Counted from the stretch's first letter, positions 49,769 through 58,657 are shown. The stretch: DNA of 64,000 nt from Actinoplanes nipponensis (GCF_016862275.1 NZ_BOMQ01000079.1:1-64000); one strand, 5' to 3'. Notes: generated by a model from the letters alone, not told the origin. Numbers and translations: made by a program.

Positions 49769-51292
49769 TTGAGCGGGGAACAGCTTGTCGGGCCCGTGGT
49801 CTACGGTCTTCACGTGCCCGAACAGCCCGTCTCCGAGCCGGCCGCCGACACGCCGCCGCCGCCCGAGGCCGCGCCACAGCCCGAGGCGGGTCCGGCGGAC
49901 GACGCCGCCCCGGAGGCCGATTCGGGCAAGTTCACCGTGCGGCTCACCAACTTCACCGGCCCGTTCGACCTGCTGCTGCAGCTCATCGGCAAGCACAAGC
50001 TGGACGTCACCGAGATCGCCCTGCACCAGGTCACCGACGACTTCATCGCCTACATCCGGGCCATGGGCGACGACTGGGACCTCGGCGAGACCAGCGAGTT
50101 CCTGCTGGTCGCGGCGACCCTGCTCGACCTGAAGGCGGCCCGGCTGCTGCCCTCGGCCGAGGTCGAGGACGAGGACGACCTGGCCCTGCTGGAGGCCGGC
50201 GACCTGCTCTTCGCCCGGCTGCTGCAGTACAAGGCGTACAAGGAAGCCGCGGCCGTCATCGCGGACCTGGAGGGCACGGGCGCCAAGCGCTGGCCGCGCG
50301 CGGTGTCCCTGGAGCCCCGCTACGCCGAGGCGCTGCCCGACCTGGTGCTCGGCATCGGCCCGGAACGCCTGCTCAAGCTGGCCCTCAAGCAGTTCCTGCC
50401 CAAACCGGGGCCGCCCGAGGTCTCGATCGCGCACATCCACCAGGTCCGGGTCAGCGTCCGCGAACACGCCACCCTGATCCGCGACCGCCTGCGCCGCGCC
50501 GGCAGCGCGACGTTCAGCCTGCTGATCGCCGACTGCGAGAACACCCTCGAGGTGGTGGCCCGGTTCCTGGCGCTGCTGGAGCTGTACCGCGAGGGCCTGA
50601 TCGACTTCGAGCAGCCGGTGTCGCTGGAGGAGATGACGGTCCGCTGGATCGGCGGCGACCAGGTCGAGGGCGACCTCGACATCGACGACTACGAGGGCAC
50701 GCCCCCGGAGCCGGACACGGCGGCCATGGACCCCGACGACCCCTCCTCCGACCCCTCCTCCGACCCCGACCCCGACCCCGGCTCCGGCGACCCCGGCTCC
50801 GACCTCGACGGCTCCTTCGACCTCGACGGCTCTTCCGACCTCGATGGCTCCGGCGATTTCAGCGGTTTCGACGATCTCGACGGCTCCGATGGCCGCCGCC
50901 CGATGGCGGTGGCCGAGGAGACCGAGGATGACGACGACGCGGATCTGGACGCCTTCGACGTCCCGGATTTCGATGACGGCCTCGGCGGGCGCGACGCCGG
51001 CGCCTCGTCCTGGCTTGATCCGGGCGACGACGGGGCCGACGAAGCCCCGGAGGCATCCGACAGCCTCGACGGTCCGGACTCCGGCCCCACCCAGCAGGGT
51101 GCCGGCGGACACCACACCCCCCTGTCCGACGTTTCCGACTTGTCGAGAACAGTCGACGCCGAGCCCGGCCTCCCCGAGGGAGCAGCCGCCGAGCCCGTCG
51201 AGCGGGAGGGATCCGCATCGGCTGAAACGGCTATCTCCCCAGCCGGCCACCGCACCGCAGACCGTGTTTCGACCGACGAGGAACAGTCATGA
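49769..51292 (+). CDS. scpA: Segregation and condensation protein A with long acidic tail
   Basis: 507 aa with the TTG at 49769; GTGs at 49796 and 49814 are possible starts. ScpA is the kleisin of the SMC-ScpAB condensin. The conserved part spans residues about 53-300: FTVRLTNFTGPFDLLLQLIGKHKLDVTEIALHQVTDDFIAYI, SEFLLVAATLLDLKAARLLP and the C-terminal winged helix SATFSLLIADCENTLEVVARFLALLELYREGLIDFEQ. From about residue 311 there is a tail of nearly 200 residues rich in Asp, Ser, Gly and Pro (DPSSDPSSDPDPDPGSGDPGSDLDGS). Typical ScpA is about 270 aa. The stop overlaps scpB (ATGA). Confidence 0.92.
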   Translation: MSGEQLVGPVVYGLHVPEQPVSEPAADTPPPPEAAPQPEAGPADDAAPEADSGKFTVRLTNFTGPFDLLLQLIGKHKLDVTEIALHQVTDDFIAYIRAMGDDWDLGETSEFLLVAATLLDLKAARLLPSAEVEDEDDLALLEAGDLLFARLLQYKAYKEAAAVIADLEGTGAKRWPRAVSLEPRYAEALPDLVLGIGPERLLKLALKQFLPKPGPPEVSIAHIHQVRVSVREHATLIRDRLRRAGSATFSLLIADCENTLEVVARFLALLELYREGLIDFEQPVSLEEMTVRWIGGDQVEGDLDIDDYEGTPPEPDTAAMDPDDPSSDPSSDPDPDPGSGDPGSDLDGSFDLDGSSDLDGSGDFSGFDDLDGSDGRRPMAVAEETEDDDDADLDAFDVPDFDDGLGGRDAGASSWLDPGDDGADEAPEASDSLDGPDSGPTQQGAGGHHTPLSDVSDLSRTVDAEPGLPEGAAAEPVEREGSASAETAISPAGHRTADRVSTDEEQS

Positions 51293-52887
51293 CCGACGAG
51301 CGTCCCGAGTCCCTTGCCGCACAGGCCGCCTCCTGGGTGCCGCCCTGGGAGCGGGCCGCCCGGCAGCCCGACCAGGACTTCGCGGCCAAGGCCCGCGCGG
51401 AGCACGACGCCGACGGTTCGGGCCTGGGGGACGAACCCGAAGGTTCGAGCCCGCAGGACGAGGCAGAGGAGCCGGGTTCGGCGGATGACGACAACGGGTC
51501 CGCCGCCGAAGGGTCTGAGCCGGCGCCGCGCGAAGAGGTGCCGGCCGAGCTACCGCCGTTCCCGGAAGAGGCCGGCGGCCCACCGACGGTCGACGCGCCG
51601 CGCGAGCTCCCGGGCGACGAGCAGCGCGAGGCGACCGACGTCGGCGGCGGGCCGGAGCTGCCCGTGCCGGGTGCGATCGAGGAGGCCGCCGAGAACGAGA
51701 TCGGCAACGCCCCGATGGTCGATGCGCCGCTGGACGGTGACGACGCCGGGGACGTCTTCGACGCGGCCGCCGACGACGACGTGGAGGACGACCACGACCT
51801 GGACCTGCCGTTCCGAGAGGACGTGCCGGGCCCCGAGGCGGACGAGCCGGCCGCCGCCGGCGAGACGGAAACGCCCACCGGCAGCGCCGAGCCCGACCAG
51901 GCAACGGCCGCCGCCCCCACTGGCACCTCAGCCCCCGCCCCCGACCGCGTGCAGCCCGCTGACCGGGCGGAGCCTGCCGACCGCGCCGACCGCGCGGAGT
52001 CCGCTGACCGCACCGACCGCGCCGAGCCCGCTGACCATGCCGGGTCCGCCGACCGCGCCGAGTCCGCCGACCGTGCCGAGCATGCTAAGCGCGCTCGCCC
52101 TGAGGGGGCCGGGCCGACCGAGGCCACGGCGCCCGACCTGACCGCCGCGGATGCAGCCGCCCGCGGCGCCCACGACGTCGACGCCGCGGTCACCGCCGGG
52201 GCCCTCGCGAGTCAGCCCGTGTCACGGGCGCGGCCCAGTTCCGGGATCCCCGCGCAGGGACGTGGCAGCAAGGGAGGCGCCGCTGCTTCCGGTGCGGGGG
52301 CCGCCCGTACCGAAGAAGAAGCGGAACCCCTCCCGCCGATGGACGATGCCGAGCTGCGGGCCGCTCTCGAAGCGATTCTGCTCGTCGTCGACGAGCCGGT
52401 CGCCGAGATGCAGCTCGCTCAGATCGTGGAGCAGCCGACCGAGCGGGTCGCCGCGATGCTGGACGACATCTCGGCGCGGTACACCGCGGCCGGGCACGGG
52501 TTCGATCTGCGGCGGGCCGCGGGTGGCTGGCGTCTCTACACCAGGCCGGAATATGCGGCCTACGTCGAGCGGTTCGTGCTTGACGGGCAGTCGGTGCGGC
52601 TCACCCAGGCCGCGCTGGAAACGCTCGCTGTAGTCGCCTATAAGCAGCCTGTCACCAGGTCGCGCATCTCGGCCATCCGCGGTGTGAACTGCGACGGTGT
52701 CATGCGTACGCTTAGCACTCGCGGCCTCATCGAGGAATGCGGCACCGAGGGCGAGACCGGGGCATTCCTGTACCGCACCACGGCGCTGTTCCTGGAGAAG
52801 CTCGGCCTCAACTCGGTCGACCAGCTTCCGCCGCTGGCCCCGTTCCTACCCGACGACGTGGAAGAAGTGCTCGATGCCTCAGGCTGA
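51289..52887 (+). CDS. scpB: Segregation and condensation protein B with long acidic N-terminus
   Basis: 532 aa from ATG at 51289, overlapping scpA. The ScpB winged-helix core occupies only residues about 350-532: DDAELRAALEAILLVVDEPVAEMQLAQIVEQPTERVAAMLDDISARY, QSVRLTQAALETLAVVAYKQPVTRSRISAIRGVNCDGVMRTLSTRGLIEE and FLYRTTALFLEKLGL. The first 345 residues are disordered and acidic, with ADRAEPADRADRAES-type repeats near 225-270. Typical ScpB is about 200 aa. ScpB dimers bind the ScpA kleisin middle and regulate SMC ATPase. The end overlaps rluB by 14 bp. Confidence 0.93.
   Translation: MTDERPESLAAQAASWVPPWERAARQPDQDFAAKARAEHDADGSGLGDEPEGSSPQDEAEEPGSADDDNGSAAEGSEPAPREEVPAELPPFPEEAGGPPTVDAPRELPGDEQREATDVGGGPELPVPGAIEEAAENEIGNAPMVDAPLDGDDAGDVFDAAADDDVEDDHDLDLPFREDVPGPEADEPAAAGETETPTGSAEPDQATAAAPTGTSAPAPDRVQPADRAEPADRADRAESADRTDRAEPADHAGSADRAESADRAEHAKRARPEGAGPTEATAPDLTAADAAARGAHDVDAAVTAGALASQPVSRARPSSGIPAQGRGSKGGAAASGAGAARTEEEAEPLPPMDDAELRAALEAILLVVDEPVAEMQLAQIVEQPTERVAAMLDDISARYTAAGHGFDLRRAAGGWRLYTRPEYAAYVERFVLDGQSVRLTQAALETLAVVAYKQPVTRSRISAIRGVNCDGVMRTLSTRGLIEECGTEGETGAFLYRTTALFLEKLGLNSVDQLPPLAPFLPDDVEEVLDASG
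51955..52090 (+). repeat. Degenerate repeats coding for ADRAE units in ScpB
   Basis: Repeats of 9-15 bp such as GCCGACCGCGCCGAG encode Ala-Asp-Arg-Ala-Glu units in the N-terminal extension of ScpB (ADRAEPADRADRAESADRTD). Copies are imperfect but clearly in register, so the extension has grown by slippage. Confidence 0.7.
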
Positions 52888-53614
52888 TCCGGATACCTCC
52901 GTGCGGCTGCAGAAGATTCTCGCCACCGCGGGCGTCGGATCCCGGCGCGCCTCCGAAGATCTGATCTTCCGCGGGCGCGTCACCGTCAACGGGCGGGTCG
53001 CCAAGCTGGGCGACAAGGTCGACCCCGCGAAGGTGGAGATCCGGGTCGACGGCGCCCGGATCATCACCGACACCAAGCTGGTGTACCTGGCGATGAACAA
53101 GCCCCGCGGCGTGGTCTCGAGCATGGACGACGAGAAGGGCCGCAACGAGCTGGCCGACTTCCTCGGCACGTTCGAGCAGCGCATCTTCCACGTCGGCCGG
53201 CTCGACGCCGACAGCGAGGGGCTGCTGCTGCTGACCAACGACGGCGCGCTCGCGCACAAGCTGATGCACCCGTCGTACGGGGTCGCCAAGACCTACCTGG
53301 CCGAGGTCGCCGGGCCGCTGCCACGCAACGTCGGCCGGCGGCTGCAGTCGGGCGTCGAGCTGGAGGACGGGCCGGCCAAGGTCGACTCGTTCAAGCTGGT
53401 CGACGCGGTCGGCAAGACCGCGCAGATCGAGATCACCCTGCACGAGGGCCGCAAGCACATCGTCCGCCGGATGATGGACGAGGTCGGCCACCCGGTGTCG
53501 CGGCTGATCCGTACGGCGGTCGGCCCGATCCGGCTCGGCGACATGCGCCCGGGCGGTTTCCGTCGGCTGTCCAACGCCGAGGTGAGCGCGCTGTTCAAGG
53601 CCGTCGGCGAGTGA
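52874..53614 (+). CDS. rluB: 23S rRNA pseudouridine synthase RluB type
   Basis: 246 aa from ATG at 52874. An N-terminal S4 domain (VRLQKILATAGVGSRRASEDLIFRGRVTVNGRVAKLGDKVD) is followed by the RsuA/RluB catalytic domain. The catalytic Asp lies in HVGRLDADSEGLLLLTNDGALAHKLMHPSYG (residue about 105), and KTYLAEV, LHEGRKHIVRRMMDEVGHPVSRLIRT follow. It converts a uridine of 23S rRNA helix 80s to pseudouridine. Its place after scpB and before cmk is conserved. Confidence 0.94.
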   Translation: MPQADPDTSVRLQKILATAGVGSRRASEDLIFRGRVTVNGRVAKLGDKVDPAKVEIRVDGARIITDTKLVYLAMNKPRGVVSSMDDEKGRNELADFLGTFEQRIFHVGRLDADSEGLLLLTNDGALAHKLMHPSYGVAKTYLAEVAGPLPRNVGRRLQSGVELEDGPAKVDSFKLVDAVGKTAQIEITLHEGRKHIVRRMMDEVGHPVSRLIRTAVGPIRLGDMRPGGFRRLSNAEVSALFKAVGE

Positions 53615-53669
53615 GCCGGGCCTGCCCGGCACAATAGGTAGTTGTTCGTCTGACGTCTTGGAGGTAACG

Positions 53670-54350
53670 GTGGAGCAGGCAGTGCGGCCCGAACGATGCG
53701 TGGTGGCCGTCGACGGTCCCTCGGGATCGGGCAAATCCACCGTTTCCCGACGGCTCGCGACCGCGATCGACGGCGTTTACCTGGACACCGGCGCGATGTA
53801 CCGCGCCATCACCTGGGCGGTGCTGCAGGCCGGCGCCGACCTGCAGGACGCCGACGCGATCGTCAAGATCGCCCAGGAGACCACCCTGAGCATCGGCACG
53901 GACCCGCTCGCCCCGCGTTTCCGGGTCAACGGCACGGACGTGGACGCGGCCATCCGGGGGCCCGAGGTCACCGGCGCGGTCTCGGCCGTGGCGGCCGTCC
54001 CAGCGGTACGGGCCATGCTGGTCCGCCTCCAGCGGGAGATCATCAGCGCGGCGCCGCGCATCGTCGTCGAGGGCCGCGACATCGCCACCGTGGTCGCGCC
54101 GGACGCCGAGCTGAAGGTGTACCTGACCGCTTCGGCGGCCGCGCGCGCCCAGCGCCGCAGCGCCGAGGACGCCACCGACGTGGCGGCCACCGAGGCCGAC
54201 CTGAACCGCCGCGACCAGCTCGACTCCAGCCGCGCGGCCGACCCGCTGCGCCAGGCCGACGACGCCGTCACCGTGGACACCACGGGCATGGGCATCGACG
54301 AGGTCGTGGCCCATCTCCTGAGCATGCTCAACAGCAAGGTGAGTTCGTGA
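53670..54350 (+). CDS. cmk: Cytidylate kinase
   Basis: 226 aa from GTG at 53670, which has TGGAGG upstream; a TTG at 53658 would lie before this ribosome site. CMP/dCMP kinase motifs are complete: P-loop VVAVDGPSGSGKSTVSRRLA (about 12-30), YLDTGAMYRAITWAVL, VVEGRDIATVVAPDAELKVYLTASAAARAQRR and the lid region. The stop overlaps der (GTGA), the usual cmk-der coupling in actinobacteria. Confidence 0.95.
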   Translation: MEQAVRPERCVVAVDGPSGSGKSTVSRRLATAIDGVYLDTGAMYRAITWAVLQAGADLQDADAIVKIAQETTLSIGTDPLAPRFRVNGTDVDAAIRGPEVTGAVSAVAAVPAVRAMLVRLQREIISAAPRIVVEGRDIATVVAPDAELKVYLTASAAARAQRRSAEDATDVAATEADLNRRDQLDSSRAADPLRQADDAVTVDTTGMGIDEVVAHLLSMLNSKVSS

Positions 54351-55753
54351 GCGACTTCTCTTCCGAGGTCTCGGCCCTGGAAACCGCACTGCACCAGTCC
54401 ATGGCCGAGGAGGGCCCGGTCCCGGTCGTCGCCGTCGTCGGCCGGCCCAACGTCGGCAAGTCGACGCTGGTCAACCGCATCATCGGCCGCCGCCAGGCGG
54501 TGGTCGAGGACAAGCCCGGCGTGACCCGCGACCGCGTGCCCTACGACGCGCAGTGGAGCGGACGCCGCTTCACCGTGGTCGACACCGGCGGCTGGGAACC
54601 CGACGCCCGCGACCGCGCCGCCGCCATCGCCGCCCAGGCCGAGATCGCCGTGCAGACCGCCGACGTGGTCATCTTCGTGGTCGACGCCATGGTCGGCGCC
54701 ACCGACGTGGACGAGAAGGCCGTCCGGATGCTGCGGCGCAGCCACAAGCCGGTCATCCTCGTGGCCAACAAGGCCGACAACCAGAACATCGAGAACGACA
54801 CCGTGTCGCTGTGGAGCCTCGGCCTGGGCGAGCCGTTCCCGCTGTCGGCGCTGCACGGCCGCAACGCCGGCGACCTGCTCGACAAGATCCTCGCCGCGAT
54901 GCCCCCGGCGCCGGCGATCATCGAGAATGCCCCCCGCGGCCCCCGCCGCGTCGCGCTGGTCGGCCGCCCCAACGTCGGCAAGTCCTCCCTGCTCAACCGC
55001 CTCGCCCGCGAGGAACGCGCGGTCGTGGACTCGGTGGCCGGCACCACGGTCGACCCGGTCGACAGCCTGGTGGAGATGGACGGCGAGGTCTGGCAGTTCG
55101 TCGACACCGCCGGCCTGCGGAAAAGGGTCAACCAGGCATCCGGTACGGAGTACTACGCGTCCCTGCGCACCGCCGGCGCCGTCGAGGCCGCCGAGGTCGG
55201 TGTCGTGCTGCTGGACGCGTCCGAGGTCATCAGCGAGCAGGACCAGCGGGTGCTGACCCAGGTGGTCGAGGCCGGCCGGGCCCTGGTGATCGCCTTCAAC
55301 AAGTGGGACCTGGTCGACGCCGACCGCCGGATCTTCCTCGACAAGGAGATCGACCGCGAACTGAAGCGCATCCCCTGGGCAATCAAGGTCAACATCTCGG
55401 CGAAGACCGGCCGCGCGGTCGACAAGTTGGCCCCGGCGCTGCGCAAAGCCCTGGACAGCTGGGAGAAGCGCATCCCGACCGGCACGCTGAACCAGTGGCT
55501 GACCGCGCTGACCCAGGCCACGCCCCACCCGGTCCGCGGCGGACGAGCCCCGCGGATCATGTTCGCGACCCAGGCCGGGGTGGCGCCGCCGCGGTTCGTG
55601 CTGTTCACGACCGGGCCGCTGGATGCCGGGTACCAGCGGTTCATCGAGCGGAAGCTGCGCGAGGAGTTCGGCTTCGAGGGGTCGCCGATCGAGGTGTCGG
55701 TGAAGCCCCGGAAGAAGCTCGGGCCGGGCGGCCGGGGCAAGGCGCACGGGTAG
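54347..55753 (+). CDS. der: Ribosome-assembly GTPase Der (EngA)
   Basis: 468 aa from GTG at 54347. Two tandem GTPase domains are intact. Domain 1 has GRPNVGKSTLVNRI (about 33-46), DTGGWE and ANKADN. Domain 2 has GRPNVGKSSLLNRL (about 208-221), DTAGLRKRV and NKWDL. The KH-like C-terminal domain (RAPRIMFATQAGVAPPRFVLFTTGPLDAGYQRFIERKLREEFGFEGSPIEVSVKPRKK) completes it. Der is needed for 50S maturation. Next come 99 bp without a gene and then tRNA-Pro. Confidence 0.96.
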   Translation: MSDFSSEVSALETALHQSMAEEGPVPVVAVVGRPNVGKSTLVNRIIGRRQAVVEDKPGVTRDRVPYDAQWSGRRFTVVDTGGWEPDARDRAAAIAAQAEIAVQTADVVIFVVDAMVGATDVDEKAVRMLRRSHKPVILVANKADNQNIENDTVSLWSLGLGEPFPLSALHGRNAGDLLDKILAAMPPAPAIIENAPRGPRRVALVGRPNVGKSSLLNRLAREERAVVDSVAGTTVDPVDSLVEMDGEVWQFVDTAGLRKRVNQASGTEYYASLRTAGAVEAAEVGVVLLDASEVISEQDQRVLTQVVEAGRALVIAFNKWDLVDADRRIFLDKEIDRELKRIPWAIKVNISAKTGRAVDKLAPALRKALDSWEKRIPTGTLNQWLTALTQATPHPVRGGRAPRIMFATQAGVAPPRFVLFTTGPLDAGYQRFIERKLREEFGFEGSPIEVSVKPRKKLGPGGRGKAHG

Positions 55754-55852
55754 GTTTCGGCCCCGTCCCGGCATGCCGGTGGTAAGTCGGTTGGGGGGCT
55801 GGGGTAGGGTTGTGGTGTTGCCGCGCGCTGGGGTTGTCTCGGGGCGTGGCAT

Positions 55853-55929
<77 letters not shown>

Positions 55930-56021
55930 GTATTTGAAGGCCGTTGGCGAGGATGAAAGTCCTGGTCAGCGGCTTTTTTCATTGATCGCATCGTGTTTCC
56001 AAGATCGCCGTAGTGGATCTT

Positions 56022-56085
56022 GTGGTCACGGGCGTGGTCACAGACGGGCCTACCGTGGATGAGGTCAGCTCAGCTCTGTGACCAC
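56022..56085. promoter_or_regulatory. GTGGTCAC motif cluster upstream of int
   Basis: Direct copies of GTGGTCAC occur at 56022-56029 and 56034-56041. The extended form GTGGTCACAGA (56034-56044) has a perfect inverted partner TCTGTGACCAC at 56075-56085, separated by 30 bp. The cluster ends 12 bp before the int start. It could be arm-type integrase binding sites or an operator for an element regulator. Confidence 0.55.
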
Positions 56086-56097
56086 GGGGGTGCCCAG

Positions 56098-57225
56098 ATG
56101 ACCGTCGGCTCGTACCAAACTTCCACCAAGACTCTCTGGTTCTTCGTCATCGACCTGCCGGTTGGCGACGACGGCAAGCGGCGTCAGCACAAACGACGAG
56201 GGTTTCCCAGCAAGACTGCGGCGGAGAAAGCCGAAACCGAGGCACGCAAGGCGTACGGCGAGGCGGCCATTGGCGCGGACGGCAGTGTCGCTGCCGAGCT
56301 TTCCGGCTGGCTGTCGGAGCGGGAACTCGACATCGAAGAAACCACTCTGGACAACTACCGCAACCTGTTCCGGATGTACGTGATCCCGCACATCGGCGGC
56401 CGGCAGCTCTACAGCCTCGACAAGCGCGTCGTCCAGGACATGTACAAGACGCTCGTAAAAGAAGGCGGCAATGGCAAGAAGCCCTTGTCGGAGACGACCG
56501 TCCGGACCGTACACCGAGTGCTGATGAAGGCGTTCAAAGATCTCGGGATCGATCTTGGCGCGGTCCGGCAGCCGCGGCCGGCCCAACGCGAGGACCAAGG
56601 ACGCAAAGGCGTGTGGACACCAAAGCAGTCGAAGCGGTTCCTCCAGTTTCATCGCGACGCTCGCCTGTATGCGGCATGGGCCCTTGCGGTGGTCGCCGGA
56701 ACCCGGCGCGGTGAGATCGCCGGCCTGAAGTGGGCGAAGGTCGATCTTGACAACGGGATCGTTTACATCCACTGGCAGCGCACGATCTCCGGCAACAAAG
56801 TCATCGAAAAGGCGCCGAAGGGGAAGAGCCGTCGAGCGATTGCGATCGGCCCTGCGATGGTCCGGGTTCTGCGTGAGCACAAGGCTCGCCAAGACGAGGA
56901 GAAGGCGGCCGCAGGGCTGCTGTATCACGATCACGATTGGGTCTTCCCGCGCGAGGACGGCGAGCCCTACTACCCGCGCTACTACACCGATCAGTGGGAG
57001 AACGCGTGCCTGGCGGCCGGTGTGCCGGTCATCGTGCTGCACGACGCCCGGCACACCTCGGCCACGGCCGGAGCGGACGCCGGTGTTCCGGAGCACGTCA
57101 TGCAGAAACGGCTCGGTCACGCCGACGCCCGGACAACGCGCGAGGTCTACACCCACGTTCTTCCCGAGAGCGAACGCAAGGCCGCCGAACTGATGGACTT
57201 CGCTCTCGGCGAAGAAGCCGCATGA
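56098..57225 (+). CDS. int: Tyrosine-type site-specific integrase
   Basis: 375 aa from ATG at 56098; a longer frame to 56020 would enter the motif cluster and is not needed. Residues 1-65 are an AP2-like DNA-binding region (GSYQTSTKTLWFFVIDLPVGDDGKRRQHKRRGFPSKTAAEKAE). A SAM-like core-binding domain follows (LDNYRNLFRMYVIPHIGGRQLYSLDKRVVQDMYKTL). The catalytic domain has Arg in VVAGTRRGEIAGL, His-x-x-Arg in LHDARHTSATAGADAGV, His in KRLGHADARTT and the nucleophile Tyr in REVYTHVLPE. All residues needed for recombination are present. A strong terminator follows at once. Confidence 0.95.
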   Translation: MTVGSYQTSTKTLWFFVIDLPVGDDGKRRQHKRRGFPSKTAAEKAETEARKAYGEAAIGADGSVAAELSGWLSERELDIEETTLDNYRNLFRMYVIPHIGGRQLYSLDKRVVQDMYKTLVKEGGNGKKPLSETTVRTVHRVLMKAFKDLGIDLGAVRQPRPAQREDQGRKGVWTPKQSKRFLQFHRDARLYAAWALAVVAGTRRGEIAGLKWAKVDLDNGIVYIHWQRTISGNKVIEKAPKGKSRRAIAIGPAMVRVLREHKARQDEEKAAAGLLYHDHDWVFPREDGEPYYPRYYTDQWENACLAAGVPVIVLHDARHTSATAGADAGVPEHVMQKRLGHADARTTREVYTHVLPESERKAAELMDFALGEEAA

Positions 57226-57226
57226 T

Positions 57227-57258
57227 GATGGGCGGGGCGCGTAAGCGCCCCGCCCATC
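57227..57258 (+). terminator. 14-bp perfect hairpin after int
   Basis: GATGGGCGGGGCGC (57227-57240) pairs perfectly with GCGCCCCGCCCATC (57245-57258) around a GTAA tetraloop. It starts one base after the int stop. No U-tract follows. It insulates int from the xis gene downstream. Confidence 0.85.
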
Positions 57259-57288
57259 ACGTCGCTCGGTCCGGGCGAAACAGCAGGA

Positions 57289-57620
57289 GACAGTCCCGGA
57301 CAACTGCCCGCGTTGCGCTTGTTGTGGTGCGCTTAATCAAGGAGCAGTCCTCCTTGCTCGTCCCGAACGACCACGGGAAATGCGGCTGGGGGAGTGCCAC
57401 GAGCGGAAGGGGGACCCGGATGCCCAGGCGCACATGGACGGTGGCGCAGGTGCGAGAACTCGGCATGGCAACGGACATCGAAACCGCGGCGTCGGTGCTG
57501 GGCATCGGCCGGACCACCGCCTACACGCTGGCTCGGTCCGGCGACTTCCCGACGCCGGTCATCCGGGTCGGTCGGCGCTACGTCGTTGCTGTCGAAGGGC
57601 TATTGACGGTCCTCGGCGCG
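57289..57620 (+). repeat. Imperfect direct repeat, left copy (leader plus xis)
   Basis: This segment and 59457-59788 share the same layout. Both have CCCGGACAACTGCC near the start (57295; 59463) and CTTAATCAAGGAGCAG about 43 bases further (57332-57347; 59501-59516). In both, an xis-like ORF begins exactly 88 bases after the latter. The offset is 2.17 kb. The coding halves encode about 80 percent identical proteins by eye. Confidence 0.8.
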
Positions 57621-57626
57621 ACTTAG
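57420..57626 (+). CDS. xis: Excisionase-like helix-turn-helix protein (copy 1)
   Basis: 68 aa from ATG at 57420, with GGAAGGGGG upstream. It has a MerR/excisionase-type winged helix: RTWTVAQVRELGMATDIETAASVLGIGRTTAYTLARSGDFPTPVIRVGRRYVVAVEGLLTVLG. Such proteins act as recombination directionality factors or small regulators for the adjacent integrase. A closely related copy lies at 59589-59837. Confidence 0.85.
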   Translation: MPRRTWTVAQVRELGMATDIETAASVLGIGRTTAYTLARSGDFPTPVIRVGRRYVVAVEGLLTVLGAT

Positions 57627-57722
57627 CCAGCTGACGAGGAAATTCCCTCGCACGGATGAACCTGCTGCCGGGACCCAAGAGCGGGCGTCGATGCGGATCA
57701 CTCATAAGGGAAGGATGGAGAG

Positions 57723-58400
57723 ATGAGTGACTCGCAGCTCGGGGAGCCCGAAGTCGACTGGCGCAGATGGACCATGGATCACGCGAAACTGGTCCGAGCC
57801 TTCGAGTCGGCCGCCTTCGCCGCCGACGGCGACGAGGAGACCCCGCTGCTCGCCGCGGGAGCGCTGATCATGGCTGCCACGCAGATCATCGACGAACTGT
57901 TCCAGGACATCGAAACGCTGGCAACAGACGGCGGTGGCAGCGTGGCTGACAGCGAAGGCGCCTACTTCGTCCTCGAGGACCTGCCGCAGCGCTTCGCCCA
58001 CCAGTACAACGGTCGCTTTGCTCGTAACTTCCACGTGGCGACTGTCATGGTCACCGGCCGGTTGTCTGCGGAGCAGTGGATGCCGCCGGCGTCGGTCGGC
58101 GAGGCTCTCGCGTTGTACCTCGTCATCCAGCGGGCACAGTACCTGCTTATGGATCACGAGCTCTTCGACCGCGAGGGGGTGCGGGAGTTGTACCTCGGAT
58201 TCGAGGATGCTGCCTTCGAGGACATAGACCACGAGTGGCTCTACCGGGCAGACATGGACGGCTTCGAGAACGACAAGGAGTTCGCCGCCCGATTCGGCTC
58301 GACGGACATGCGCGTTCAGTCGTGGTTCCAGCCCACCGACGACGGGCCGGCCCACGTGCACGCCTTCTCGATCGACTTGGAGGCGCCGAAGCAAGCCTGA
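57723..58400 (+). CDS. Unrecognised acidic protein
   Basis: 225 aa from ATG at 57723 with AAGGATGGAGAG just upstream, a good ribosome site. The sequence is acidic and mostly helical (LVRAFESAAFAADGDEETPLLAAGALIMAATQIIDELFQDIETLATDG; SVGEALALYLVIQRAQYLLMDHELFDREGVRELYLGFEDAAFEDIDHEWLYRADMDGFE). It has no signal peptide, membrane helix or motif that I know. It lies inside the segment bracketed by the xis repeat. Codon use is that of a real gene. It could be cargo of the element. Confidence 0.75.
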   Translation: MSDSQLGEPEVDWRRWTMDHAKLVRAFESAAFAADGDEETPLLAAGALIMAATQIIDELFQDIETLATDGGGSVADSEGAYFVLEDLPQRFAHQYNGRFARNFHVATVMVTGRLSAEQWMPPASVGEALALYLVIQRAQYLLMDHELFDREGVRELYLGFEDAAFEDIDHEWLYRADMDGFENDKEFAARFGSTDMRVQSWFQPTDDGPAHVHAFSIDLEAPKQA

Positions 58401-58453
58401 TGCTCGCCTCGCCAACGCGCGATCTGGCTATGACCGGTCATTGGCGACTTGAC

Positions 58454-58621
58454 GAGCGGTCGAGCGAGCCGGGCCATGACCCGCCCGGTCCGCGAGGCGC
58501 GTTCCAAGCGCTGCACCTGACTTTCCCGCAGCGAGATCAATGCAATCTCAGTGTCAGAGAACGTCGCGTTGAGCAGGACCAGGACCACGACCGGGCCCAC
58601 CTGAAACCCGTAACCGCCCAC
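58454..58621 (-). pseudogene. N-terminal fragment of a CorC/HlyC (DUF21) membrane protein
   Basis: From GTG at 58621 the minus strand encodes about 56 residues (MGGYGFQVGPVVVLVLLNATFSDTEIALISLRESQVQRLERASR...) that match the start of CNNM/CorC-type DUF21 proteins. After LARPL the similarity stops abruptly. The remaining ~380 residues, including the CBS domains, are gone. The junction marks a deletion or recombination point. Confidence 0.6.
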
Positions 58622-58657
58622 GGCGGAACCACAATCCCTCGATGATCGACAACTCCG

